Positions 1 through 7,536 of a stretch of DNA of 64,000 nucleotides are shown here, one piece after another. A program made the position numbers and the translations under genes. The number at the start of each line of letters is the position of its first letter. Within the stretch, counting starts at the first letter, position 1. The notes under the pieces are model-generated. The model did no database searches, had not been told where the DNA came from, and saw nothing but the letters and a program-made list of their open reading frames with translations. The stretch comes from Verrucomicrobiales bacterium. Lineage in GTDB: Bacteria; Verrucomicrobiota; Verrucomicrobiia; Limisphaerales; UBA11358. The stretch covers positions 108,830-172,829 of the forward strand of contig JAQTQB010000006.1 of the NCBI GenBank assembly GCA_028712475.1, written 5' to 3'.

Positions 1-393
1 TAAAAATTCCGGCGGACGAATGATTTCAATTCCAAACGGCTTTTCCAGTGTCAGCAAATCCTTGTCGTAAGTCACAACGCAGGTTGCGGAGGCCGCTATC
101 GCCGCCGCGAGGTAAATATCATCTTTGGCATCGCGGCTGCGACGTTTGCCAAGCGGTGCCGGTTCGACCAGCCGGGATTTGTTTCTAATCCACGCCAGCT
201 TGGGCAGGGGGTCAATTTTTGGCATTTCTTCCGCCAAGGTTTCAGGAATCACCGCCTCATATTCCGCCAGAATTTCGTCGGTGACGTAGAGAAAGACCTG
301 ACGGCAGGCCACCAGCTTGAGGCAATTGCGTGCCGCCCCGCTCCAGCCGATGCCGGACAAGATCACGTTGCAGTCATAAACCGCCCGGATCAT
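1..393 (-). CDS. PIN-domain toxin, type II toxin-antitoxin (cut by window edge)
   Basis: The reverse strand encodes at least 131 residues starting MIRAVYDCNVILSG and still open at base 1, so the very C-terminus is missing. The early Asp in YDCNVILSG, the Glu in DEILAEYE and the late Asp pair (SRDAKDDIYLAAA, VTYDKDLL) match the acidic Mg-binding residues of PIN-domain ribonucleases. The ATG overlaps the stop of the upstream antitoxin as ATGA, the usual antitoxin-first toxin-antitoxin arrangement. Such toxins cleave RNA when the antitoxin is degraded. The family call is by motif reading only. Confidence 0.8.
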   Translation of the reverse strand, partial: MIRAVYDCNVILSGIGWSGAARNCLKLVACRQVFLYVTDEILAEYEAVIPETLAEEMPKIDPLPKLAWIRNKSRLVEPAPLGKRRSRDAKDDIYLAAAIAASATCVVTYDKDLLTLEKPFGIEIIRPPEFL

Positions 394-635
394 CGTCGCG
401 CCTTGTTACGATGCGCCTTTTGACGGGCAATCATCCGGCCAAGAGTTTTGCCGTCCGGCTCACCCGCCCGGCCACCGGCAAAGATTTGATCGAATTCGCG
501 GACTTCTTTCGCCAACTCGCGCTCTTCCAACGAACGGAGTCCGGCCCGGATCACTTCGGAACGGTTATTGTATCGTCCAGACGAAACCATCTGGTTGATG
601 AAGTCCTGCCAGTAATTTGTTAATGCCGCACTCAT
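390..635 (-). CDS. ribbon-helix-helix (ParD/CopG-like) antitoxin
   Basis: An 81-residue protein whose N-terminal half (NYWQDFINQMVSSGRYNNRS followed by EVIRAGLRSLEE) is the classic ribbon-helix-helix DNA-binding pattern of ParD-like antitoxins. The C-terminal half is charged, as expected for the toxin-binding part. It overlaps the downstream PIN toxin by 4 bp and probably represses its own promoter. RHH antitoxins pair with both ParE and PIN toxins, and the neighbour here is clearly PIN. Confidence 0.82.
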   Translation of the reverse strand: MSAALTNYWQDFINQMVSSGRYNNRSEVIRAGLRSLEERELAKEVREFDQIFAGGRAGEPDGKTLGRMIARQKAHRNKARR

Positions 636-639
636 GTTT

Positions 640-648
640 TAACAGTTA
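640..648. promoter_or_regulatory. possible antitoxin operator (TAACAGTTA)
   Basis: A short palindrome, TAAC-A-GTTA, lies 5 bp upstream of the antitoxin ATG, where ribbon-helix-helix antitoxins usually bind to repress their own operon. It is only 9 bp long, so it could be chance. Confidence 0.25.
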
Positions 649-685
649 CCAACTATTGGCATTTTGTCAAATCCAGTGTGGCCAT

Positions 686-1690
686 TCAATTGTCTATGTT
701 TGACGGATGCACCACCAGCGATTCTAAAACGGCGATGGCATCTTGAATTTCCTTTTTCCGAACACGCTCCAGAAACGTGGGGAAAGCCTGGGTCAGGTTA
801 ATATCCGCAGCCTTGCGCGAGGGAAACACCACGCCCTCCAAATATTCGCCGATGATTCGTTTCTGCAAATGATACGCCCAGCGCCGACCAAAGAATTTTT
901 TCATTTGCTCGATGCTGGTCAAACCATGCCGTCCGGCAAACATCGCCGTCTTGTGCCGCCACAGCCAGCCGTTATCCGTGTTCCACGAAAACCGGCAGCA
1001 CGCCCGCCGCATCCCCGGCTTGTAACCGATGAATCGCACCACCCGCGCACCCTTGTCTTCCGGCAGCCGTTGCGTGACATGCTTGGAAATATATTTCCCG
1101 ACGTAACGCGCAATTCCTTCCGCATTGGATTTTACCGGCATCAATTCATGGCGGCCAAAGCGGTATTTAGGACACGTCTCACGCCAGAACGCCCATTCCG
1201 CGCGCAAGGCTGAATTGGCCGAGCGGTAATCCTTGCGTTTGAAGGCGGCAAAATCCGCACCTGTCTGAATGTCTTTGTCCAACACCACGACCAGATGAAA
1301 ATGAATGCGTCCAGAGGCGTGCCGTTCCCAAACGCCAATGGCACGCCGGTATCGCTTCACGATGACATGAGCGCGGAGAGAACGAAACCGCCTCTGTGCT
1401 TCCCGCAAATTCGTGATGTGATCTTTGAATGTAAGGGTGAAAAACCCGAGGCGCTCAATGCCGAACTCATTGGCGAGACATTGAATCTCGAAAGCAACCA
1501 TGAAGGCGGTGCGCTTGTTTGCGCCAGTAAGGATGTTGAGCTTGTCTTTTTCCTTCTTGGTGCAGTTGTTACTAGATAGACAAGGAAGCGCCGTGGCGGG
1601 CGGCGCTCCGCGCCGCTCCGCCGCGGCGCTGTCCGTGTCGGTGACTAGCTTGAGATGGTCGAGAGAGAATGACTTTTCAATCTCGCTCAT
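686..1690 (-). CDS. HUH-endonuclease replication initiator (rolling-circle Rep, two-tyrosine type)
   Basis: A 334-residue protein with the three Rep motifs in order: FFTLTF at about residues 83-88 (motif 1), the metal-binding HFH at 130-132 inside GRIHFHLVVVLD (motif 2), and YVGKY at 196-200 (motif 3), where two tyrosines three residues apart are the catalytic pair of phiX174/G2P-like Reps. Such enzymes nick one strand at an origin to start rolling-circle replication of plasmids and filamentous phages. Start 1690 is preferred over the ATG at 1702 because GGAG lies about 7 nt upstream. No coat or mobilisation gene is seen nearby, so this may be a remnant of an integrated element. Confidence 0.8.
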   Translation of the reverse strand: MSEIEKSFSLDHLKLVTDTDSAAAERRGAPPATALPCLSSNNCTKKEKDKLNILTGANKRTAFMVAFEIQCLANEFGIERLGFFTLTFKDHITNLREAQRRFRSLRAHVIVKRYRRAIGVWERHASGRIHFHLVVVLDKDIQTGADFAAFKRKDYRSANSALRAEWAFWRETCPKYRFGRHELMPVKSNAEGIARYVGKYISKHVTQRLPEDKGARVVRFIGYKPGMRRACCRFSWNTDNGWLWRHKTAMFAGRHGLTSIEQMKKFFGRRWAYHLQKRIIGEYLEGVVFPSRKAADINLTQAFPTFLERVRKKEIQDAIAVLESLVVHPSNIDN

Positions 1691-1922
1691 GGCTGACTCC
1701 ATTTGCGCGCGCCGTCCGCACCAGAGCGAGGACAGCGGCTTTTAATGGGTCAGTCAGTGAAGGCCATGCCGAGGCAACTTCTTGAAGCTCTGCAAGGATT
1801 TGTGAGGCTATTTGTGAGGGTGCAACGATTTCAACCGCATTTTCATTGGCTTTGTGGCGGGTTCGAGCCCCGCCACTCCCGCCATTTTCATTGTCGTGAC
1901 CTGTTGTGACAGACAGGGTCAA
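1677..1922 (-). CDS. small ORF of unknown function running through a tRNA-like fragment
   Basis: An 81-residue ORF overlapping the start of the Rep gene by 14 bp. Its C-terminal half (QILAELQEVASAWPSLTDPL and onward) reads like a small helical protein. Its N-terminal segment (GGSGGARTRH) is simply the reverse complement of the tRNA 3' end at 1857-1884, so the annotated start is doubtful. The real gene, if any, may use a start after that segment, or the ORF may be fused to scar sequence. Function unknown. Confidence 0.35.
   Translation of the reverse strand: MTLSVTTGHDNENGGSGGARTRHKANENAVEIVAPSQIASQILAELQEVASAWPSLTDPLKAAVLALVRTARANGVSHERD
1857..1884 (+). other. tRNA 3'-end fragment (T-arm, acceptor strand, CCA), possible att scar
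   Basis: The plus strand reads as the last 28 nt of a tRNA: T-stem GCGGG (1857-1861), loop TTCGAGC, closing CCCGC (1869-1873), acceptor CACTCCC, discriminator G and encoded CCA. The matching 5' acceptor strand (GGGAGTG) and the rest of the tRNA are absent upstream. Truncated tRNA 3' ends are typical of attachment sites left by integrases that target tRNA genes. It lies just outside the Rep gene, which fits an integrated element. Confidence 0.7.
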
Positions 1923-2402
1923 AGCGCGATTGTTCCCAGTGTTTGCAAAAGTTTTTCGGGTTTCTTCCCGCCTGCCTGTTGTGCTGCCAATGGATCATTT
2001 TGACCGTCTGTGTCCAATTTGAGAAAGGCTTGTGGGAGAGGAAACAGCTCGTGGAATACTCGGAAAAGGCTGGTTTCACCGGGGATGGCCCAAAATATTC
2101 TCAAGCGGACTTTGCTGTTTCAAGCCGGCTTATTCGTTTATTCCTCCGTGGTGCCAAGAAGTCTTAAAGGGCGTTTCGTAACGGCGACGAATATCTTCAG
2201 GGGCTTTCGCCGCATTTTGTTGGCGAGCCTGCGGGCCGGAATGGGACGACTTTGCAATCTGGGGAGAATTTCCCGGGGAAAAAACTGGCTGACGTGAAGC
2301 AGATTTGTCGAGAATCATCGCCACGCTGGCTTGCGGCTTTACGAGTTCCAAAGTCGTGTGCGCTTTCATAAGATCACCATGCCATCATCATTTTCCTGCC
2401 GC
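1923..2402. other. 480-bp stretch without a confident gene
   Basis: Only short ORFs are present. The most gene-like is 2130..2369 on the minus strand (79 residues, starting MKAHTTLELVKPQAS), which lies 33 bp downstream of the DUF2934 gene and has a weak GGTGAT upstream of its ATG. It has no recognisable domain, and its composition (many S, Q, P, H) is unconvincing. No hairpin-plus-T-run terminator was seen. Confidence 0.4.
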
Positions 2403-2675
2403 TTATTTCCGCTGGATGGATGCGCTTGATCCAGATGGGGTTGCCGGCTGACTTGCTGAATTCTTTCTGGTTGCCGACGAGACCTTGCGTTTCACGGGTG
2501 CAATGTTTGCCTGGGTATTTTCTTGCTGGCTGATTGCCCGAAGCTGCTGCTCGGCCCGCAGCCAGTATTCCTGATCCCGACCGCTTTGGCTGCCTTCCGT
2601 CTGCCAGATCTGGCACGCCAGCTTCGCGATGTCATCGTGATTTGGAGCAGGATTTTGCTGGGTTGTCGCATTCAT
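2403..2675 (-). CDS. DUF2934 domain protein
   Basis: A 90-residue protein. Residues about 15-45 (IAKLACQIWQ, then GRDQEYWLRAEQQL) match the DUF2934 pattern of an A-x2-LWE-like helix followed by G-x-EEYWLRAE. The C-terminal half is a basic, Ser/Ala/Pro-rich tail. The start at 2675 is chosen because AGGA sits about 7 nt upstream; the ORF is open to 2717. The role of DUF2934 is unknown. The gene is 29 bp downstream of the 195-residue gene at 2705-3292, so the two may be co-transcribed. Confidence 0.72.
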   Translation of the reverse strand: MNATTQQNPAPNHDDIAKLACQIWQTEGSQSGRDQEYWLRAEQQLRAISQQENTQANIAPVKRKVSSATRKNSASQPATPSGSSASIQRK

Positions 2676-2704
2676 AACTATCCTGGTTGTATTGATTATT
2701 GATT

Positions 2705-3292
2705 CTATGTGCCGCATGTTTGCGCCGGCACCCTGCCTTCGCCCGGCAATCCCTGTTGCGCGCCGTTTTTGCGCGCCATGACGAATTGCCGGGCGGCTTC
2801 ACTGGCCTTGCGGGCCACCCCTGCATCCTTTCCCACCTTGGCTCGAGTAGCAAAAAAATCCATTTGTCCCAATGACGCCGCCTGCTTTAGCTGAGAAACA
2901 ATTCCCTGCGATGTGTCCGGCGTTTTTGGGTCTGAATCCAGCAACATGGCCACCAGCGCTCCGGGGCGGTCTTTTCGGAGGTCAAGCAGCCGCTTCATCC
3001 AGACGGCGACCATTTCGGGCAGTTCCCGCCCTTCGTGGATGCCGATGATGATCATGTCTGCCATTGCCGCTTCAACCGCAGCCAGTTCCCGCAACGCGGT
3101 GAAGGCCAGAGTTTCAATGTTCCACCACTGATGGAACAGCCGTCCCTCTTCTTTTTTGAGATTTCGTCCGAGCAGTTGCAGAACGTCACAGACTCTCTCG
3201 GCTGTGGCAGAATCATCGAAGGATATGACCACGCTAAAATCTTTTCCCTGCTCGTAAGGCGCCTCGTTTGGGCTTTTCAACACCAATTTCAT
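2705..3292 (-). CDS. conserved hypothetical protein, 195 aa
   Basis: The protein has an alternating helix/strand pattern reminiscent of a response-regulator-like or Rossmannoid fold: FSVVISFDDSATAERVCDVL at the start, then FHQWWNIETLAF, an Ala-rich helix and MADMIIIGIHEGRELPEMVA. No catalytic residues can be assigned. Proteins of this pattern are, from memory, found near two-component systems in Verrucomicrobiota and Acidobacteriota. Here it follows such a system, 132 bp downstream of the response regulator. The last 30 residues are Gly/Gln-rich and probably disordered. Confidence 0.65.
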   Translation of the reverse strand: MKLVLKSPNEAPYEQGKDFSVVISFDDSATAERVCDVLQLLGRNLKKEEGRLFHQWWNIETLAFTALRELAAVEAAMADMIIIGIHEGRELPEMVAVWMKRLLDLRKDRPGALVAMLLDSDPKTPDTSQGIVSQLKQAASLGQMDFFATRAKVGKDAGVARKASEAARQFVMARKNGAQQGLPGEGRVPAQTCGT

Positions 3293-3424
3293 ACGTTAAA
3301 CCCTGAACCATAATTCGCCTGCAAACAATTGGCGGGATTGCCAGACGTGAAAGTGTGATTGATTTATCCGCTCTAAAGAATTTACCTAGACGCCGCCTTT
3401 GTCGCAGCCCGGAGAAGGCTGGCT

Positions 3425-4117
3425 TCAATCGCCAGTCAGCGTCTTGAAGCTTTCCGATTGGACGGCGAACCGGATCATCTGGGCGGAGCTCTTGAGGTTG
3501 AGCTTTTGCCGGATGTTGGCGCTATGCACGGCGACAGTTTTGCCGCTGATGTGAAGCTGCCGGGAAATTTCCTTGGGCGATTTGCCTTCGCCGATCAGCT
3601 CAAGGACTTCAAATTCACGGTCGGTGAGGATTTCCACCGGCGACTGGATTTGCATTGTTTGTCCGGAGAACCGTCGCAGGAGTTTTTCAGACACTTCCTT
3701 GCTCACATAAACGCGGTTGTCCAACACCTGCCGGATGGCCTTGACCAGTTCCTCGGGCGGCTGCTGTTTGGTGATGTAACCGTTGGCGCCGGCGCGCAGC
3801 ATCCGTTCGGCATAGAGCGATTCGTCGTGCATGGAGATGGCCAGGATGGTCAGGCGGGGATGCATCGCCTTGAGGTCCTTGACCAGTTCCAGCCCGCTTT
3901 TTCCAGGCAAGGTGATGTCCACCAGCGCCAGGTCCGGTGCCAGCTTCGGGACGGCCTCCATGGCCTGATTGGCATTCTCCGCCACACCGCAGACGATCAT
4001 GTCCGGCTCGTGTTCGATCACGCTGCGCAGCCCCTCCCGCATCATGGGGTGGTCATCCACGATGAGGATTTTTTTCCGCCCCTCTGTGTTGGAAGTGATG
4101 GGCATGCGTTTTGCCAT
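3425..4117 (-). CDS. NarL/FixJ-family response regulator
   Basis: A 230-residue DNA-binding response regulator. The receiver domain spans about residues 14-130, with the acidic pair in LIVDDHP, the phospho-acceptor Asp in DLALVDITLPG, and the conserved Lys in NGYITKQQ. The LuxR-type helix-turn-helix is at about 160-220 (LTDREFEVLELIGEGKSPKE and SGKTVAVHSANIRQKL). AAGAAGGA precedes the ATG at 4117. The kinase stop is one base upstream, so the two genes are translationally coupled and form a cognate pair. Targets are unknown; the neighbouring nifJ operon is one possibility. Confidence 0.93.
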   Translation of the reverse strand: MAKRMPITSNTEGRKKILIVDDHPMMREGLRSVIEHEPDMIVCGVAENANQAMEAVPKLAPDLALVDITLPGKSGLELVKDLKAMHPRLTILAISMHDESLYAERMLRAGANGYITKQQPPEELVKAIRQVLDNRVYVSKEVSEKLLRRFSGQTMQIQSPVEILTDREFEVLELIGEGKSPKEISRQLHISGKTVAVHSANIRQKLNLKSSAQMIRFAVQSESFKTLTGD

Positions 4118-4118
4118 A

Positions 4119-6473
4119 TCAATCCTTCTTAATTCCTTTTTCCCGGGTGACCTCCGGGTGTTTCGTGTCCCCTTCGCCTGATACATGCACCGTGCAGACG
4201 ATGGTGGTGCCGCCATCGGGTTCTTTCTGAATGGCCAGGGATCCGCCGATCATCCCGGCACGGTAGCGCATGATGCGCAATCCCATGCCTGATTTTTTCC
4301 GCTGCCGGGCCGGCATGCCCGCGCCATTGTCTTTGATCGCGAGATTGATCCGTCCCGGCGTCTCGGTCAGGCCGATCTCAATGCGTCCGGGTTTGCCATG
4401 CTTGATGGCGTTGGTGATGGCCTCTTGGGCGATCCGGAACAGATGGGTCGCGACCGCGTTATCTTTGATCAAGACCGGACGGGGACAGGTGAAATGGCAG
4501 CGGACATGGAACAACTTTTTTGTCCGGGCGGCCAACGCCTGAAGCGCCACCATCAAGCCGTTCGGCTCCGGTTCCACCGGATGCAGGCCACGGGCCAGGC
4601 TGCGCGTCTGTGCGATGGCCTCGTTTATCACCTCCAGGATTCTGCCCGATTGCCGGGCTTCCGGGAGTGATTTGGCGGCGAGTTTTTGACGCAATGTGCC
4701 GGCCAGATAAGCCGTGCCCCCCAGAAGCTGTCCCAACCCGTCATGCAGATCCTGGGCGATGCGCCGGCGTTCCCAGTCGCTGACCCGTAAAATTTCCCTT
4801 TCCAGTTCAATGCGATCGGTGATGTCGCGCACAAATATGGAGGAATACTCGAATTGGTTATTGCTCCAGAACGAGTTGGCGTCCACCAGCACATGCCGGA
4901 TCGTGCCGTCCTTGCATCGCCGCCTCATCGGAAAGTTGCGAACCGTCTCTTTGGTCGCCAGCCGCTCCAGCAACTCGTGCCCTTGAGACGGTTCCTCGCA
5001 GAACTCGACGAAAGATTTCCCCACGTAATCTTGAGCCGGATAGCCAAGCAGATTCAGTTGCGCCAGGTTCGCGCGCAGGATGGTGCCGCTGGCCGACAGC
5101 CATAACAGGCCGATGGGTGCCTGGTTGAAAAAAACCGAGAGATTTCGCTCGCTACGGCTCAACGCTTCTTCCGCCTGTTTGCGTGCGTCGAGGCCGGCAA
5201 TTGCCATGAGGGCATAGGAAATCTCGTCGCTCACCTGGGTCAGAAGGCCGAGTTCGCTTTCATCAAAAAAATCAGCCCGCGGCGCATAAATTGAAAAAGC
5301 CCCCGCCACTTTGCCGGCAATCCGGATGGGAAATGCAGCTAAATAGTGCAACCCGAATTGTCGCAGCCGTTCGCGCCATGGAGACATGCGCGTGTCACGG
5401 CCAACATCCTCAATCACGACCGGCCGGTTTTCACGGATGGCCGTGCCCACGGCACCGCGGCCTTCCAGCTCATCGCGTGTCACCACGCGGATGCCGTCGA
5501 GATATTCGGTCGCGCCCGCCTGCGCCACCGGTTGAACCGATCCATCCGGCGCGGCCATGCCAATCCATGCGAGTTTGAAACCGCCTGTTTCCACTGACAC
5601 CCGGCAAACTTCATCCAGCAGTTTCTGCCGGTCCGGGATGCGGACAATCGCGCGATCAACACCGCCAAGGATGGCCTGCACGCGGTTGAGTTGAACGATT
5701 CTTTCCTCCGCGCGCTTGCGTTCGGTGATGTCGGTGAAGCTGAAACGGCATTGCCTCCGATGACTCGTCGGATCATACACCGCCTCGACGTGGACGACCA
5801 GCCGTTTGGCCTGCTTATTCACCAAGTCCAGTTCCGCGCTCTGCCGGGCGTCCGAGCTGAAGACCCGCTGGCAAAGCAGGTAAAAAGTGTCCTGCGCTTC
5901 CGTCGCGATGAAGCGCGTGAACTTTTGGTGGATCAGCCGGCCCCGTTCCAGCCCGAGCAATTCGCCAGCGTTGAGATTGGCCTCCAGGATCTCGCCTTGC
6001 GCGTTCAAGGTCAGGTAGGCGGACGGCGCAAAATCGTAGAGGTCGGCATAGCGGTCGCGCGCCTGCTCCAATTCCACTTGTGTCCGGCGCAGTTCGTCGT
6101 TCTGCATCTCCAGCTCGATCTGGTGGACCTGCAGTTCATGCACCAGCCTCTGCACGTCATCCACCGGCATCTGCGCGACGTCGTGCCGCGTCGTGCCCAT
6201 CAATCGTTCGGCGCGCGTGCGCAGCCTTTGGGGAGATGCAGAAGTTTTGCGGCGTGATTTCAAACCGCCGGCGGACGCACTGCGGCCAACGATGGGGAAG
6301 GGTTTGACCGATGCTGGCGGGCGCTGGGGCATGGGGAGGGCAGCCGCCAATTTCACCCGGACTTTCGGCGCGGTTTTTTTTCCGCGCCCGGATGCGTTCA
6401 TTCGAGATGCCGCTTTCCTTTTTGACATAAACGTCGCGAGGGACGGGAAATGCTGTTTGAACGATGAAATCAT
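4119..6473 (-). CDS. sensor histidine kinase (PAS-GAF-PAS-HisKA_3-HATPase)
   Basis: A cytoplasmic NarX/UhpB-type kinase of about 784 residues. A basic N-terminal tail is followed by a coiled helix (VHELQVHQIELEMQNDELRR), a PAS domain (FAPSAYLTLNAQGEILEAN), a GAF domain, a second PAS (APIGLLWLSASGTILRAN), a HisKA_3 box (RRRIAQDLHDGLGQ) carrying the phospho-His, and an ATPase domain with N-box EAITNAIKHG and glycine motifs DNGAG and GMGLRIM. No transmembrane segment is seen, so it probably senses a small molecule, light or redox state internally. The start is uncertain (6473, 6428 or 6401); 6473 avoids overlap with the upstream gene. Confidence 0.9.
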   Translation of the reverse strand: MISSFKQHFPSLATFMSKRKAASRMNASGRGKKTAPKVRVKLAAALPMPQRPPASVKPFPIVGRSASAGGLKSRRKTSASPQRLRTRAERLMGTTRHDVAQMPVDDVQRLVHELQVHQIELEMQNDELRRTQVELEQARDRYADLYDFAPSAYLTLNAQGEILEANLNAGELLGLERGRLIHQKFTRFIATEAQDTFYLLCQRVFSSDARQSAELDLVNKQAKRLVVHVEAVYDPTSHRRQCRFSFTDITERKRAEERIVQLNRVQAILGGVDRAIVRIPDRQKLLDEVCRVSVETGGFKLAWIGMAAPDGSVQPVAQAGATEYLDGIRVVTRDELEGRGAVGTAIRENRPVVIEDVGRDTRMSPWRERLRQFGLHYLAAFPIRIAGKVAGAFSIYAPRADFFDESELGLLTQVSDEISYALMAIAGLDARKQAEEALSRSERNLSVFFNQAPIGLLWLSASGTILRANLAQLNLLGYPAQDYVGKSFVEFCEEPSQGHELLERLATKETVRNFPMRRRCKDGTIRHVLVDANSFWSNNQFEYSSIFVRDITDRIELEREILRVSDWERRRIAQDLHDGLGQLLGGTAYLAGTLRQKLAAKSLPEARQSGRILEVINEAIAQTRSLARGLHPVEPEPNGLMVALQALAARTKKLFHVRCHFTCPRPVLIKDNAVATHLFRIAQEAITNAIKHGKPGRIEIGLTETPGRINLAIKDNGAGMPARQRKKSGMGLRIMRYRAGMIGGSLAIQKEPDGGTTIVCTVHVSGEGDTKHPEVTREKGIKKD

Positions 6474-6528
6474 ACAGAGAGCGCCCAGATCGCAAAAGTA
6501 AATAGTGCCGCCATCACGGCCTTGGATT

Positions 6529-7533
6529 TCAGGGAACCGGCGGCAAACTGTAGCTGGAGATGGCGCGCATGTATTGGGCGCGTTCAAACGCCGTCGGGTC
6601 GGGGCAGTTCCTCTGGCTCATGCTGCCTTTGAGCTGTTTCACTGATTCGTATTCGTGTTCCTCCAGCCACGCCTTCAGGTCGCGTTCTATCAGGGCGATC
6701 TGCGGGATGCCGTGGCGGATCAACGCCGAGCAAAGCATCGTGACATCCGCGCCGGCCAGCAGCATTTTCAAGACGTCCGTGGCGCGGTGGATGCCGCTGG
6801 TCGCCGCAAGGCTGGCGTTCACGCGGCCATGCAGCAGCGCGATCCAGCGCAACGGAACCCGCGCGGCCATCGGCGTGCTCAACAAAATATTTGGCTTCAC
6901 CTCCAGCGTTTCCAGCTCGATGTCCGGCTGATAAAACCGGTTGAACAGCACCAGCCCGTTTGCGCCAGCCTCATCAAAGCGCTTCGCCATGTTCGCGAAG
7001 TTGCTGAAGAACGGGCTTAATTTCACCGCCACGGGAATGGTGACGTTCGCTTTCACCGCCTTCAGGATGTTGATGTAGGTTTCCTCGACCACTTCGCCTG
7101 AAAGATCCATGTCCGTCGGGATGTAATAAATGTTCAGCTCCAGCGCGTCCGCGCCGGCCTGCTGGATTTGCCGGGCGTATTCCGTCCAGCCGCCGACGGA
7201 CGAGCCGTTCAGGCTGGCGATGATGGGAATGTGCGTCGCCTTTTTCGCAGCGGCAATGTGCTTGAGATATTCTTCCGGGCCGAGGCGGTATTCCCCGGCG
7301 TCGGGGAAATATGTCAGCGCCTCCGCGTAGCTTTCCGTGCCCTGTTGCAAATTCTGGTGAAGTTCCAGCCGGTCCTGCCGCAACTGCTCCTCGAACAGCG
7401 AATACAATACCACCGCCGCCGCGCCCGCGTCCGCCATGCGCTTGATGTTGTCCACGTCTTCTGACAGCGGCGAGGCCGAGACGACCAGCGGTGAAGCAAG
7501 CTTCAAACCGAGATAATTGGTGGTGAGATCCAT
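6529..7533 (-). CDS. dihydroorotate dehydrogenase-like flavoprotein
   Basis: A 334-residue TIM-barrel protein of the dihydroorotate dehydrogenase superfamily. It begins MDLTTNYLGLKLASPLVVSA and contains DALELNIYYIPT, TIPVAVKLSPFF and the barrel-end segment SGIHRATDVLKMLLAGADV, which corresponds to the FMN-phosphate site. It starts 3 bp after nifJ, an association also known in cyanobacteria and other phyla, which suggests work in redox metabolism with the ferredoxin oxidoreductase and not pyrimidine synthesis. Other pyr genes (pyrC, carA) lie far away in this window. The substrate is unknown. Confidence 0.88.
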   Translation of the reverse strand: MDLTTNYLGLKLASPLVVSASPLSEDVDNIKRMADAGAAAVVLYSLFEEQLRQDRLELHQNLQQGTESYAEALTYFPDAGEYRLGPEEYLKHIAAAKKATHIPIIASLNGSSVGGWTEYARQIQQAGADALELNIYYIPTDMDLSGEVVEETYINILKAVKANVTIPVAVKLSPFFSNFANMAKRFDEAGANGLVLFNRFYQPDIELETLEVKPNILLSTPMAARVPLRWIALLHGRVNASLAATSGIHRATDVLKMLLAGADVTMLCSALIRHGIPQIALIERDLKAWLEEHEYESVKQLKGSMSQRNCPDPTAFERAQYMRAISSYSLPPVP

Positions 7534-7536
7534 ATT

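Noticed and set aside
1857..1884. A complete tRNA gene
   Set aside because: Only the T-arm and 3' acceptor strand are present; no 5' acceptor GGGAGTG, D-arm or anticodon arm precedes them.
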